Shown: positions 42,629-51,166 of the stretch, one piece after another
Numbering within the stretch: position 1 is the first letter of the stretch
Layout of the letters: every line of letters starts with the position of its first letter
Assembly (NCBI GenBank): GCA_023417515.1
Contig: JAEZFL010000027.1
Coordinates: forward strand, 29,124 to 93,123
Direction of reading: 5' to 3'
Source of the DNA: Pseudomonadota bacterium
GTDB taxonomy: Bacteria; Pseudomonadota; Alphaproteobacteria; Sphingomonadales; Sphingomonadaceae
Length of the DNA stretch: 64,000 nucleotides
The notes under the pieces: generated by a model
What the model was told of the DNA's origin: nothing
What the model saw: only the letters and a program-made list of their open reading frames with translations
Database searches by the model: none
Made by a program: the position numbers and the translations under genes

Positions 42629-42870
42629 CCGCCCGACAGTGGCGGGAAGAACTCCACCTTCCGTCCCGCGCCCACGTCAAAATCCTCGGCGACAATGGCA
42701 TCGTCGACGCAGGCCCTCAGCGATGGGCTGGTCAAATCGGCGGCCGAGTCCGGGTAGAGCGACGCCAGCAAACCGCGCAGCTCGCGCACCGTGAAGCCGG
42801 TGGGCGGCGGGTCGATGCTGATTTCGCGGCCGATCCGCTCGCCGAGCTTGCCGAAGAACAGGATGTTCAC
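42625..42870 (-). CDS. moaD: molybdopterin synthase sulfur-carrier subunit
   Basis: An 81-aa ubiquitin-like sulfur carrier ending in the required Gly-Gly (EFFPPLSGG), whose terminus becomes a thiocarboxylate. It begins MNILFFGKLGERIG. First gene of the moaDEBC-moeA operon; an FNR box is centred 60 bp upstream, giving an estimated start near 42889. Confidence 0.94.
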   Translation of the reverse strand: MNILFFGKLGERIGREISIDPPPTGFTVRELRGLLASLYPDSAADLTSPSLRACVDDAIVAEDFDVGAGRKVEFFPPLSGG

Positions 42871-42923
42871 GCCTTCACGCCTCCGTTTCGCTCCACGGCC
42901 TAGTCCGCGGCGGCATCGTCCCG

Positions 42924-42937
42924 GTGATCCATATCAA
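42924..42937. promoter_or_regulatory. FNR box between moaD operon and a small ORF
   Basis: GTGAT-CCAT-ATCAA, 9 of 10 positions. The centre lies 60 bp from the moaD start and 54 bp from the rightward small ORF start, so a -41.5 activator position is possible for either. Confidence 0.7.
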
Positions 42938-42983
42938 CGCGCATCTCTCACAAGCAGCCATGCTGCGCCGAGGAGGGAACATC

Positions 42984-43163
42984 ATGCCGATCGAATCGAG
43001 CCGCGACTATCATATGCGCCGAGCGCGCGTTGAGCTCGATCTCGCCTACCGCGCGGAGGTGCCGGCGGCAATGGAGGCCCATCTCAGGCTGTCCGCACTT
43101 CACATGGCGCGGCTGCGCGCTGCGGCAAAGGCGCGCTGCGTGCCCGCCGCCGCCGCGTGCTGA
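42984..43163 (+). CDS. small hypothetical protein (59 aa)
   Basis: Starts MPIESSRDYHMRRARVELDLAYRAEVPAAMEAHLRLSALHMARLRAAAK, predicted mostly helical and basic, ending in Ala/Cys. The ribosome site GAGGAGGGAAC is strong and well placed, which is the main reason for believing it. The family is unknown to me. It is divergent from moaD and shares its FNR box region. An antisense frame (43084-43380) overlaps its end but has no better support. Confidence 0.55.
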   Translation: MPIESSRDYHMRRARVELDLAYRAEVPAAMEAHLRLSALHMARLRAAAKARCVPAAAAC

Positions 43164-43331
43164 CCCGCGACTGGCCGAACAGCCGATAGGAAGGTCCGAC
43201 GAGCACCAGGAGCCAGCTCTTGCCGTGCTCCCGGCGAACGGCGGCCATGATGGTTGTTCCCGGATGCTCAACGAGGCCGAGCGACAAAAGCGCCGGCGGC
43301 AACCCATGCTGTCCGGCGGCGTTTGCGGTGG

Positions 43332-43823
43332 ATGGAGATCGGCACCTTCGAACCGGTGCATATCGGCTGGCTGGACGCACTGGCGCGGATCGCCGCGGCG
43401 CTGGTCTTGTCGTTCATGCTGGGATTCGAGCGCTTCGTGCGCAAGAAGCCGGTCGATTTCCGGCCGTTCGTCATCATCGCGCTCGCGTCCTGCGCGCTGA
43501 CGCTGGGAATCTCCGAATATGCCTTGCGGGCCGACGACCCGCAGCTCTCGGTTGATCCTGCCAAGGTGGTGAGCGGCGTGATGACCGGAATCGGTTTCAT
43601 CGGTGCCGGCGCCCTGTTTCGGGAAGAGCATACTGTGTTGGGGGCGGGTTCCGCTGCGTCCATCTGGGCTTCGGGTGCGATCGGCCTCGTCTGCGGCTTC
43701 GGCTTCCTCTGGCTAGCCGGGCTGCTGACGCTATCGCTGGTTCTGGTGCTTGCGCTCAGTCGACCATTCACGGACGAATATACGATCAGGGTGGACGACG
43801 ACGAGGATGGTGAACGGATGTAG
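43332..43823 (+). CDS. MgtC/SapB family membrane protein
   Basis: A 163-aa inner-membrane protein with four hydrophobic segments. LVLSFMLGFERFVRKKPVDFRPFVIIALASCALT and GVMTGIGFIGAGALFREEHTVLGAGSAASIWASGAIGL are the MgtC/SapB signature. The family is linked to magnesium limitation and to regulation of ATP synthase in some bacteria; role here unknown. Start MEIGTF at 43332; a longer frame to 43254 lacks support. Confidence 0.88.
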   Translation: MEIGTFEPVHIGWLDALARIAAALVLSFMLGFERFVRKKPVDFRPFVIIALASCALTLGISEYALRADDPQLSVDPAKVVSGVMTGIGFIGAGALFREEHTVLGAGSAASIWASGAIGLVCGFGFLWLAGLLTLSLVLVLALSRPFTDEYTIRVDDDEDGERM

Positions 43824-43860
43824 CCAGCCATGACGGCACCGAGCGCGACGGGGGAAACCG

Positions 43861-44730
43861 ATGTTCGAAGCCATGATCCGGCTGAGCCAGCTGGCTCTGC
43901 CGGTGTTCATCTTCTGCACGATGGCGAACGTGGGCATGACCCAGGATCCGAAGCGGATCGTTCAATATTGGCGCGAGTGGCCTTATTATCTGAAGATGGT
44001 GGCCGCGAACTTTCTCTTCGCCCCCGCCGCCATGTGGCTCCTGCTCCACTTCTGGCCGCTGCCGCTCGAATATAAGGCCGGGCTGGCCGTCTTCTCGCTG
44101 TGCGCGGGTGCACCCTTCCTCATCAAGCTGACCGCCGTGTCGGAGCACGACCTGGCGCTGGGCGCTGCGACGATCATGCTCCTCGCGCTTGCGACGATCG
44201 TGTTCGTCCCCCTCGCCCTTCCGCTCCTCCTGCCGGAGCTCACGGTGAATGGCGGGCGCATGGCCATGACGCTTGCGCGGCAATTGCTGCTGCCGATGGC
44301 AGTGGGCGCGCTGGTCGCCTATTCCCTGCCCACCCTCAACAAGCGGCTGCAGCCTTGGGTCGCGTGGATCGGCAACGTCGCCCTCAACGTCGTGCTGGTT
44401 TCCACGATCATCGGCTATCTGCCCGAAATCGGCCCGATCGTCTGGTCCGGTGCGCTCATTGTCGGCCTGGTGTTCGTCCTTGTCGCATTCGGGATCGGCT
44501 ACCTGGCCGGCTGGGGCAACGACGCGCTCGAGGATATTGGCGGTCTCGCGACGGCCCAGCGCAACACGGCCGCAGCGATGCTGATCGCGGTCAGCAGCTT
44601 CAGCGACCCGACCGTCTTTGTCCTGATCACCCTGGTCAACACGCTTGGCGTCGGGGTCCTGCTCGCCATCGCCAAGCGGCTGAAGGGCGACAATGCCGAG
44701 GTCGCCTCGATCTGGCTGCCGCCGCAGTGA
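43861..44730 (+). CDS. bile acid:sodium symporter (BASS) family transporter
   Basis: A 289-aa membrane protein with about nine hydrophobic segments. LFSLCAGAPFLIKLTAVSEHDLALGAATIML (printed as FSLCAGAPF) corresponds to the conserved crossing region, and GGLATAQRNTAAAMLIAVSSFSDPTVFVLITLVN is the BASS C-terminal motif. Sodium-coupled uptake of an organic anion is expected; substrate unknown. Next gene is a sulfatase 147 bp away, so uptake of a sulfated compound is possible. Confidence 0.82.
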   Translation: MFEAMIRLSQLALPVFIFCTMANVGMTQDPKRIVQYWREWPYYLKMVAANFLFAPAAMWLLLHFWPLPLEYKAGLAVFSLCAGAPFLIKLTAVSEHDLALGAATIMLLALATIVFVPLALPLLLPELTVNGGRMAMTLARQLLLPMAVGALVAYSLPTLNKRLQPWVAWIGNVALNVVLVSTIIGYLPEIGPIVWSGALIVGLVFVLVAFGIGYLAGWGNDALEDIGGLATAQRNTAAAMLIAVSSFSDPTVFVLITLVNTLGVGVLLAIAKRLKGDNAEVASIWLPPQ

Positions 44731-44877
44731 TGGGGTGCTGGGCGAAGGGCTTCGGCGCCGGCATCGTCAACGGCGCCGGACGACGGCGCGACGCAGCGAT
44801 CGGTCCCGGAACCTGGGCTACAGGATGGTGTTCGGCCTTGTGACGGCCTTGTCACTCGAGCCCCGCAGGAGATGGAT

Positions 44878-46527
44878 ATGGCAAGCAGCCCCGACAGGAA
44901 CAGGCGGCCCAATTTCCTGCTGATCGTCGTCGACGACATGGGCTATTCGGACTGCCAACCATTCGGCGGCGAAATCCGCACTCCGGCGGTTCAGGCACTG
45001 GCCGACGAAGGAGTCCGGTTCCGCAACTTCCACGTCTCGTCGCTATGCGCCCCGACCCGCTCGATGCTTCTGTCGGGATGCGACAACCATCAGGCAGGGC
45101 TCGGCACGATGCCGCCGATGCATTCGACCAACCAGTATCTGCGGCCCGGCTATGAAGGGCCGCTCAACCGCCGGGTCATGACCATCGCCGAAGTCCTGAA
45201 AGGCGAGGGATATCGCACCTACATGGCCGGCAAGTGGCACCTCGGCGCAATCAAGGGTTATCGGCCCGAGGACCGCGGCTTCGAACGGGTCTTCTCCTTC
45301 CTCGGCGGCGGAGCGAGCCATTTCAACGACAGCCGCGCGCTCAGCTCGAGCGAGGTTCCGCACACCCGCTATGACGAGGACGGGAAGGACGTGACCGATG
45401 CCCTCCCCGACGATTTCTTCTCGTCCGACACCTATGTCGACAAGATGATCTCCTACCTGTCGGAGCAGGAGGATGACGCCCCGTTCCTCGCCTATCTCGC
45501 ATTCACCGCGCCGCACGATCCGCTGCAGGTGCCCGATGAATGGCTCGATCGCTACAAGGGCGCCTATGACGGGGGCTATGACTCGATCCGCGAGCGCCGT
45601 CTCGCCCGGATGAAGGAGATGGGCCTGATCCCCGAGGCCCTGGCCGGCAATCCCGGCAGCGGCCTGTTCCCCACCTGGGACCAGCTCGGCGAGCAGGAGC
45701 GGGCCGAGCAGGCGCGGAAGATGGAAATCTACGCGGCGATGATCGAGAATTTCGACCACAATATCGGCCGCGTGCTGGACCTGCTGCGCGCCCAGGGCCG
45801 CTATGACGACACGATCGTCATCTTCATCTCCGACAATGGGGCCAATCCCAAGGAGCCGCATTTCTACGCGCCCAACACGCCGGAGATGATCGAGCGCGAC
45901 TATGACAACAGCCTGGAGAATATGGGCCGCAAGGGCTCGTTCGTGTCGATCGGCGGGGCCTGGGCGGAAGTTGCGAACACGCCGCTCTCCTATTTCAAGA
46001 CCACGACCTACGAAGGCGGAACGCAGGTTCCACTGATCGTCGCCGGCCCCGGAATCGCGAAGCGCGGCATCGATACGTCGCAGCTGCTTCACGCGACCGA
46101 CCTGCTGCCCACGATCCTCGACTTCGCCGGGGTGGCGCGCCCGGACGAGCGCGACGGCACGCCGCTGGAGCCACTCTACGGCAGATCCTGGAAACCCTAT
46201 TTGACAGGCCAGAGCGTCGCGCCGGTGCGCGGCCCGTTCGACGCGATCGGCTTCGAGATGATGGAGTGCCGCGCGATCATCAAGGGCGACTGGAAGCTGC
46301 TGTTCATGGCGCCGCCCTATGGCGAGAATGACTGGCACCTGTTCAATCTTCGCGAGGACCCGCGCGAGATGGACAATGTCGCGGCGGACCAGCCCGGCAA
46401 GTTCGCCGAGCTGAAGGCCGAATGGGAGGCCTATGCCGCCGCCGTCGGCTATATCGAGGCAGGCGAGGTCAAGCAGCTCGAGGGCATGTCTCCCGAAGAG
46501 TTCTTCAAGTTCAGCGGGCTCGCTTGA
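44878..46527 (+). CDS. arylsulfatase-type sulfatase
   Basis: A 549-aa sulfatase of the formylglycine type. FLLIVVDDMGYSD holds the metal-binding Asp pair, and the modification site CAPTR lies at residues 57-61, where Cys57 must be oxidised to formylglycine. GKWHLG and FISDNGANPKE are further active-site motifs. No signal peptide is seen, unlike many periplasmic arylsulfatases. ATG 44878 is preferred over 44872 because AGGAG then has a 6-nt spacing. No formylglycine-generating enzyme is in the window. Confidence 0.9.
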   Translation: MASSPDRNRRPNFLLIVVDDMGYSDCQPFGGEIRTPAVQALADEGVRFRNFHVSSLCAPTRSMLLSGCDNHQAGLGTMPPMHSTNQYLRPGYEGPLNRRVMTIAEVLKGEGYRTYMAGKWHLGAIKGYRPEDRGFERVFSFLGGGASHFNDSRALSSSEVPHTRYDEDGKDVTDALPDDFFSSDTYVDKMISYLSEQEDDAPFLAYLAFTAPHDPLQVPDEWLDRYKGAYDGGYDSIRERRLARMKEMGLIPEALAGNPGSGLFPTWDQLGEQERAEQARKMEIYAAMIENFDHNIGRVLDLLRAQGRYDDTIVIFISDNGANPKEPHFYAPNTPEMIERDYDNSLENMGRKGSFVSIGGAWAEVANTPLSYFKTTTYEGGTQVPLIVAGPGIAKRGIDTSQLLHATDLLPTILDFAGVARPDERDGTPLEPLYGRSWKPYLTGQSVAPVRGPFDAIGFEMMECRAIIKGDWKLLFMAPPYGENDWHLFNLREDPREMDNVAADQPGKFAELKAEWEAYAAAVGYIEAGEVKQLEGMSPEEFFKFSGLA

Positions 46528-46598
46528 GAAGGGTTGGACCCCGCATCGTCGTCAAACTCGGCGGCGCCCGTCCTGATGCGCGAGGCGAGTAGTCGGTC

Positions 46599-47113
46599 AT
46601 GAGCACGAACGCGGTGGTCAATTCCCAGGCCGGTGCAACGAAGGCCGGAGAGATCATTCGCACGACTGGCGATCCGGACTCGACCGGCGGCTGGTGATCA
46701 TTCCCAACGTCACGATCTTCACCAAAGCGATCACGGTGAACCCCGACTGCGACTTCCGGATCAGCAATTACACTCTGTCGGTCGCTTATGGCGGCGATCC
46801 GCGACGTGCGATGGAGATCGTAATCGAGGCGGTCAGGGGCGCCGAGGGCGTGATGCCGGAGCCGCCGCCGGCGATCGCGATAGACGCCCTCAACGATTAT
46901 TCGATCGACCTGTATATCGTCTATGCCGCCGGCGCGACCGAGCCCGAGCAGATCAGAACCAAGGGAGCCGTGCTCCTGGCCATTCATGATGCCTGGCGAG
47001 CCGACGGCATCGCTCTGCCATTCCCCACCCAGGTCAAGCTCGTCCACCCTTATGGGCCGGCCGAAGACAATCCCGATAAGATCGACGGATTGCCCGATCG
47101 CGCGGATGCTTAG
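46599..47113 (+). pseudogene. MscS channel remnant, beta and C-terminal domains only
   Basis: The frame from 46694 reads VIIPNVTIFTKAITVN, then DFRISNYTLSVAYGGDPRRAMEIVIEAVRGAEGVM, the beta-domain exit and alpha/beta C-terminal domain of MscS channels (LVxIPNxxxxxxxI). No pore or membrane helices precede it. In the other frame just upstream, AGEIIRTTGDPDS looks like the preceding GxVEEIxLRTT segment, so a frameshift near 46680 is likely. It is convergent to, and 4 bp overlapping with, a complete MscS gene, but its sequence is not a copy of it. Confidence 0.5.
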
Positions 47114-48438
47114 CCCGCTTCGGCGCCCTTCACGGTGACGGGCGGGAGGCCGGTGATCGCGATCTCGCGGCCCGGATTCGGCATGACGATCTCATGTTCG
47201 CGGAACTTGGCGAGGATCCGCTTGAAGATCTCGCTCTGGATGTTGCCGAGGCCGTCCTCGGGGTCGCGGATCCAGAAGCGGATCTCCAGCTTGATTCCGT
47301 TCTCGCTGATATCGGTGATCCGGATCGCGGGCGTCGGCTCGTTGATCACCCGCGGGCTTTCCCGGGTCGCGTCGTGGATCAGGGTTTCGACCAGATCGAG
47401 ATCGCTGTCATAGGCGACCTTGAGGGACATCCGGATCCGGACGTCGCGCGAGGAATAGTTCCAGTTCTCGACGCGCTCCGTCATCAGCAGCTCGTTGGGA
47501 ATGAGATATTCCTTGCCGTCGCGGGTGATGATCGACACCGCCCGAGTACCGATCTTGTTGACCTCGCCGACGGCCTCGCCGACGACGATGACGTCGCCCG
47601 GCTTGATCGACCGGTCCATCAGCAGGATGATCCCGGAGGCGAGATTGCTGAAGATCTTCTGCAATCCGAAGCCCAGTCCCAGGCCGACCGTGCCGGAGAA
47701 GATCGACAGGGCCGTGGTGTCGATTCCCAGCATGTCGATCGCCGCGAAGATCGCAATCACGACGATGGCGATCGCGGCAAGCTTCTCGGCCAGAAGGCTC
47801 TGCGTGATGTCGAGGTTGGTGCGGCGGCGGATGAACGCCTTGGCGCCGTGGTTGACCACCCGCACCAGCGCGTAGAGCACGACCGCAGCAAAGGCGAGGT
47901 TGAGGATGTCGAGAAGCGAGATCCGGGTCTCGCCAAGGGTGACTGCCAAGCCGTCCAGCGATTTCTCCACGAAGTCGAGCTGCTCGTAGCGGCCGGTGAG
48001 GATCAGGGAGCCGCAGATGATCGCGATCGCCAGCGCTGCGCTCCCGGACAGGCCGAAGGCGAGTGCCACCCGCCACGCCGCCAGCGCCGATGCGAGGGGT
48101 ATCGCAAGGTCGAACAGCAGGAGGGAATAAGGCGGCCAGTCATGCGCCGCCGCCGCGATCGTCAGCAGGGCGATCGCGCCGACCGCCGCAACGGCGGACG
48201 CCGCATGCCGGCTCGGGAGGACCCGCTGGTGCTCGGCCGCCTCGAGCTTGGGCGAGACGCTGCGCTCCAGCCACCGGCACAGCCACCGGGAAAGGAACCG
48301 GGTGGCCACGGCAATGGCAATGATGATTCCGGTGGCGACCGCAAGGAGGCCGAGATCGGCCGCGGCGAGCGGCGGAAGCCCGAAAAACTCCCCGACCGCA
48401 GTGGCCGTTTCTTCCGCGGTCGGCGCACTTATCGCCAT
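47110..48438 (-). CDS. mechanosensitive ion channel, MscS family
   Basis: A 442-aa membrane channel gating on membrane tension to release solutes on hypoosmotic shock. Several N-terminal helices are followed by the pore helix GTVGLGLGFGLQKIFSNLASGIILLMDRSIKPGDVIVV and the beta-domain with GKEYLIPNELLMTERVENWNYSS. The C-terminal domain is complete. Larger than Escherichia coli MscS, with extra helices at the N-terminus. Single gene. Confidence 0.92.
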   Translation of the reverse strand: MAISAPTAEETATAVGEFFGLPPLAAADLGLLAVATGIIIAIAVATRFLSRWLCRWLERSVSPKLEAAEHQRVLPSRHAASAVAAVGAIALLTIAAAAHDWPPYSLLLFDLAIPLASALAAWRVALAFGLSGSAALAIAIICGSLILTGRYEQLDFVEKSLDGLAVTLGETRISLLDILNLAFAAVVLYALVRVVNHGAKAFIRRRTNLDITQSLLAEKLAAIAIVVIAIFAAIDMLGIDTTALSIFSGTVGLGLGFGLQKIFSNLASGIILLMDRSIKPGDVIVVGEAVGEVNKIGTRAVSIITRDGKEYLIPNELLMTERVENWNYSSRDVRIRMSLKVAYDSDLDLVETLIHDATRESPRVINEPTPAIRITDISENGIKLEIRFWIRDPEDGLGNIQSEIFKRILAKFREHEIVMPNPGREIAITGLPPVTVKGAEAG

Positions 48439-48630
48439 GCACGACTCTCCCAGGCGCGGTGTACGTCAGGCCCGGTCCGCATTGGATGGCCCGATCGGTT
48501 CAGCGACAGCCATATCCAAACACCGGCACCGAGTCCCGTGGAACGCAGCAAGACATTGCGGGCAGGGGCGGGACTTTTTCGCTTGGCACTCTACATGATG
48601 CCCAAGCTCGAACATCGTCCGTAGGCAATT

Positions 48631-50976
48631 ATGAACGACCCCGATCACGGCAAGGCGCATCATCATCCGGCAAGCGGCAGCGGCACAGTCGTCGACCCGG
48701 TCTGCGGAATGACGGTCGATCCGGCGACGACACCGCATCACGCGAGCCATGCGGGACTCGACTATCATTTCTGCTCGGCCAAATGCCGCGAGCGGTTCCT
48801 GGCTCGGCCGGAGCTGTTCATCGGCGATGCGCCGCGGCCGGAGCCGGAGGGCTCGAAAGACATCGTCTACACCTGCCCGATGCATCCGGAGATCGAACAG
48901 ATCGGCCCCGGCACCTGCCCGATCTGCGGCATGGCGCTGGAGCCGAAGGGCGCGGCGATCCTCGACGGGCCGTCCGAGGAATCTCTCGACATGCGGCGGC
49001 GCTTCATCGTCTCGGCGATCCTCACCGTTCCGCTCGCGATCGTCGCCATGGGCCGTCATTTCTTCCCGGCGTGGTTTGAGTTCGCCGGCGCCCGAACCCT
49101 CGACTGGATTGAGCTGGCGCTTGCGACTCCCGTCGTCCTGTGGGGTGGCTGGCCGTTCTTCGTTCGCGGCTGGCAGAGCGTTCGCAACCGCCACCTCAAC
49201 ATGTTCACCCTGATCGCGCTCGGCACGGGCGTTGCCTGGCTCTATTCGGTCGTCGCGACCTTGGCGCCGGGCATCTTCCCGCCCGCCTTCCGCGGCCCGC
49301 ACGGCGAGGTCGGAGTCTATTTCGAGGCGGCGGCGGTGATCGTCACCCTGGTGTTGCTCGGCCAGGTGCTGGAACTGCGGGCCCGCGAGCAGACGGGCTC
49401 CGCGATCCGCGCCTTGCTCGACCTCGCGCCGAAGACCGCTCACCTGATCGACGGTCGCCGCGAGCGCGACATCCCGCTCGACCTCGTCCGCGCCGGGGAC
49501 CAGCTTCGAGTGAAGCCGGGCGAGGCCGTGCCGGTCGACGGCCGGGTCGTCGAGGGCCAGTCGGCGCTCGACGAATCCATGCTGACCGGCGAGCCCCTGC
49601 CGGTCGCCAAGGGGGCTGGCGATCCCGTCACTGGAGGCTCGATCAACGGCGAGGGAGCCTTCGTGATGGAGGCCGAGCGAGTCGGTTCCGAGACCATGCT
49701 CGCGCGCATCGTCCAGATGGTCGCGGAGGCGCAGCGCAGCCAGGCGCCGATCCAGAAGACGGTCGACAGGGTTTCCGCCGTGTTCGTCCCCGCGGTGATC
49801 GCCGTGGCTCTGCTGGCCTTCCTGATCTGGTCGTTCGCGGCGCCGGAGCCGCGCATTCCCTTCGCTCTGGTCGCGGCCGTATCCGTGCTGATCATCGCCT
49901 GCCCGTGCGCGCTCGGACTCGCCACTCCGATGTCGATCATGGTCGGAGTCGGCAAAGGCGCGCAGGCGGGCGTGCTGATCAAGAATGCCGCGGCGCTCGA
50001 GCGCTTCGCCGAAGTCGATACTTTGGTCGTCGACAAGACCGGCACTCTCACCGAAGGGCGGCCCGCCCTCGTCGCGGTCGAGGCCGCTGACGGCTTTGCC
50101 GAGGACGAGGTGCTGAGCCTCGCCGCCGCGGTCGAGCGCGACAGCGCCCACCCGCTCGCACTCGCCATCGTCACCGGCGCCCAGGATCGCGGCCTGTCTC
50201 CCGAGCCGGCGAGCGATTTCGCCTCGGTCACCGGCAAGGGCGTCGTCGCGACCGTCGCCGGCCGCCGGGTCGCGGTCGGCAATCCCGCAATGCTCGAAGC
50301 CGAGGGCGCCGATGCCGCTCCGCTCACCGCCGTCGCCGACCGCTACCGCTCGGAAGGCGCGACGGTCATGTTCGCGTCCATCGACGGCCGCGCCGCCGGG
50401 CTGGTTGCCGTCGCCGACCCGATCAAGGCGACGACCCGCCAGGCCATCGACCGGCTCCATGGCGAGGGCCTCAAGCTCATCATGCTGACCGGCGACAACC
50501 GCACCACCGCCGAGGCGGTCGCCAGGACGCTCGGAATCGACGAGGTCGTCGCCGAAGTGCTGCCGCAGGAGAAGGACCAGGCGATCGAGCGGCTGAAGCG
50601 CGAGGGCCGGGTCGTCGCCATGGCCGGTGACGGAGTCAATGACGCGCCCGCGCTCGCCCGCGCCGACATCGGAATCGCGATGGGCGCGGGCTCGGACGTC
50701 GCCATCGAGAGTGCGGGCGTCACCCTGGTGAGGGGAGACCTGATGGGCCTCGTTCGCGCCCGTCGCCTGTCGCGGGCCGTGACGGCGAACATCCGCCAGA
50801 ACCTGCTCTTCGCCTTCGGCTACAACGCCCTCGGTATCCCGATCGCGGCGGGGGCGCTCTATCCGTGGTTCGGACTGATGCTGAGCCCGATGATCGCCGC
50901 GCTCGCCATGAGCCTGTCCTCGGTCTCGGTCATCGGCAACGCATTGCGGCTTCGCGCGCTCAGGCTGGACCAATAG
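48631..50976 (+). CDS. copper/silver-type P1B ATPase with YHS metal-binding N-terminus
   Basis: A 781-aa heavy-metal export pump. Instead of an HMA domain it has a His-rich start, a YHS domain (VDPVCGMTVDP...YHFCSAKCRERF, 21-56) and a heavy-metal-binding CPMHPE...GTCPICGMALEP segment (82-104). Core motifs: TGEPLP, transmembrane CPC in IACPCALGLATP, DKTGTLTEGRP with the phosphorylated Asp, SAHPLA and GDGVNDAPAL. CPC plus this N-terminus indicate Cu(I) or Ag(I). No CueR-like gene is adjacent, and no MerR-type box was evident in the 192-bp upstream gap. Confidence 0.93.
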   Translation: MNDPDHGKAHHHPASGSGTVVDPVCGMTVDPATTPHHASHAGLDYHFCSAKCRERFLARPELFIGDAPRPEPEGSKDIVYTCPMHPEIEQIGPGTCPICGMALEPKGAAILDGPSEESLDMRRRFIVSAILTVPLAIVAMGRHFFPAWFEFAGARTLDWIELALATPVVLWGGWPFFVRGWQSVRNRHLNMFTLIALGTGVAWLYSVVATLAPGIFPPAFRGPHGEVGVYFEAAAVIVTLVLLGQVLELRAREQTGSAIRALLDLAPKTAHLIDGRRERDIPLDLVRAGDQLRVKPGEAVPVDGRVVEGQSALDESMLTGEPLPVAKGAGDPVTGGSINGEGAFVMEAERVGSETMLARIVQMVAEAQRSQAPIQKTVDRVSAVFVPAVIAVALLAFLIWSFAAPEPRIPFALVAAVSVLIIACPCALGLATPMSIMVGVGKGAQAGVLIKNAAALERFAEVDTLVVDKTGTLTEGRPALVAVEAADGFAEDEVLSLAAAVERDSAHPLALAIVTGAQDRGLSPEPASDFASVTGKGVVATVAGRRVAVGNPAMLEAEGADAAPLTAVADRYRSEGATVMFASIDGRAAGLVAVADPIKATTRQAIDRLHGEGLKLIMLTGDNRTTAEAVARTLGIDEVVAEVLPQEKDQAIERLKREGRVVAMAGDGVNDAPALARADIGIAMGAGSDVAIESAGVTLVRGDLMGLVRARRLSRAVTANIRQNLLFAFGYNALGIPIAAGALYPWFGLMLSPMIAALAMSLSSVSVIGNALRLRALRLDQ

Positions 50977-51166
50977 GGATCGAGGCGGAAGCCGGAGGAC
51001 GTCTCGGTCCGGATTTCGCGCTTCGGCCATCCTGGTTCCCCTCGCCGGTGGTCGACTGGAATCCCAGCTTCGCGCTGGTCGTTCACCCGAAGCTGCGCAC
51101 CGGGGCCGAGGCGATGTCATCCTGGCCATGGCGTGGATCGACGCCGGCGATTAGGGTCGGTCGCTT

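Noticed and set aside
43084..43380. minus-strand 98-aa frame overlapping the 59-aa gene and mgtC
   Set aside because: Internal ATG near 43248 has only a modest ribosome site and the tail is antisense to a better supported gene; left out.
48466..51129. 887-aa minus-strand frame across the P-type ATPase
   Set aside because: Antisense shadow; ATPase motifs are intact on the plus strand.
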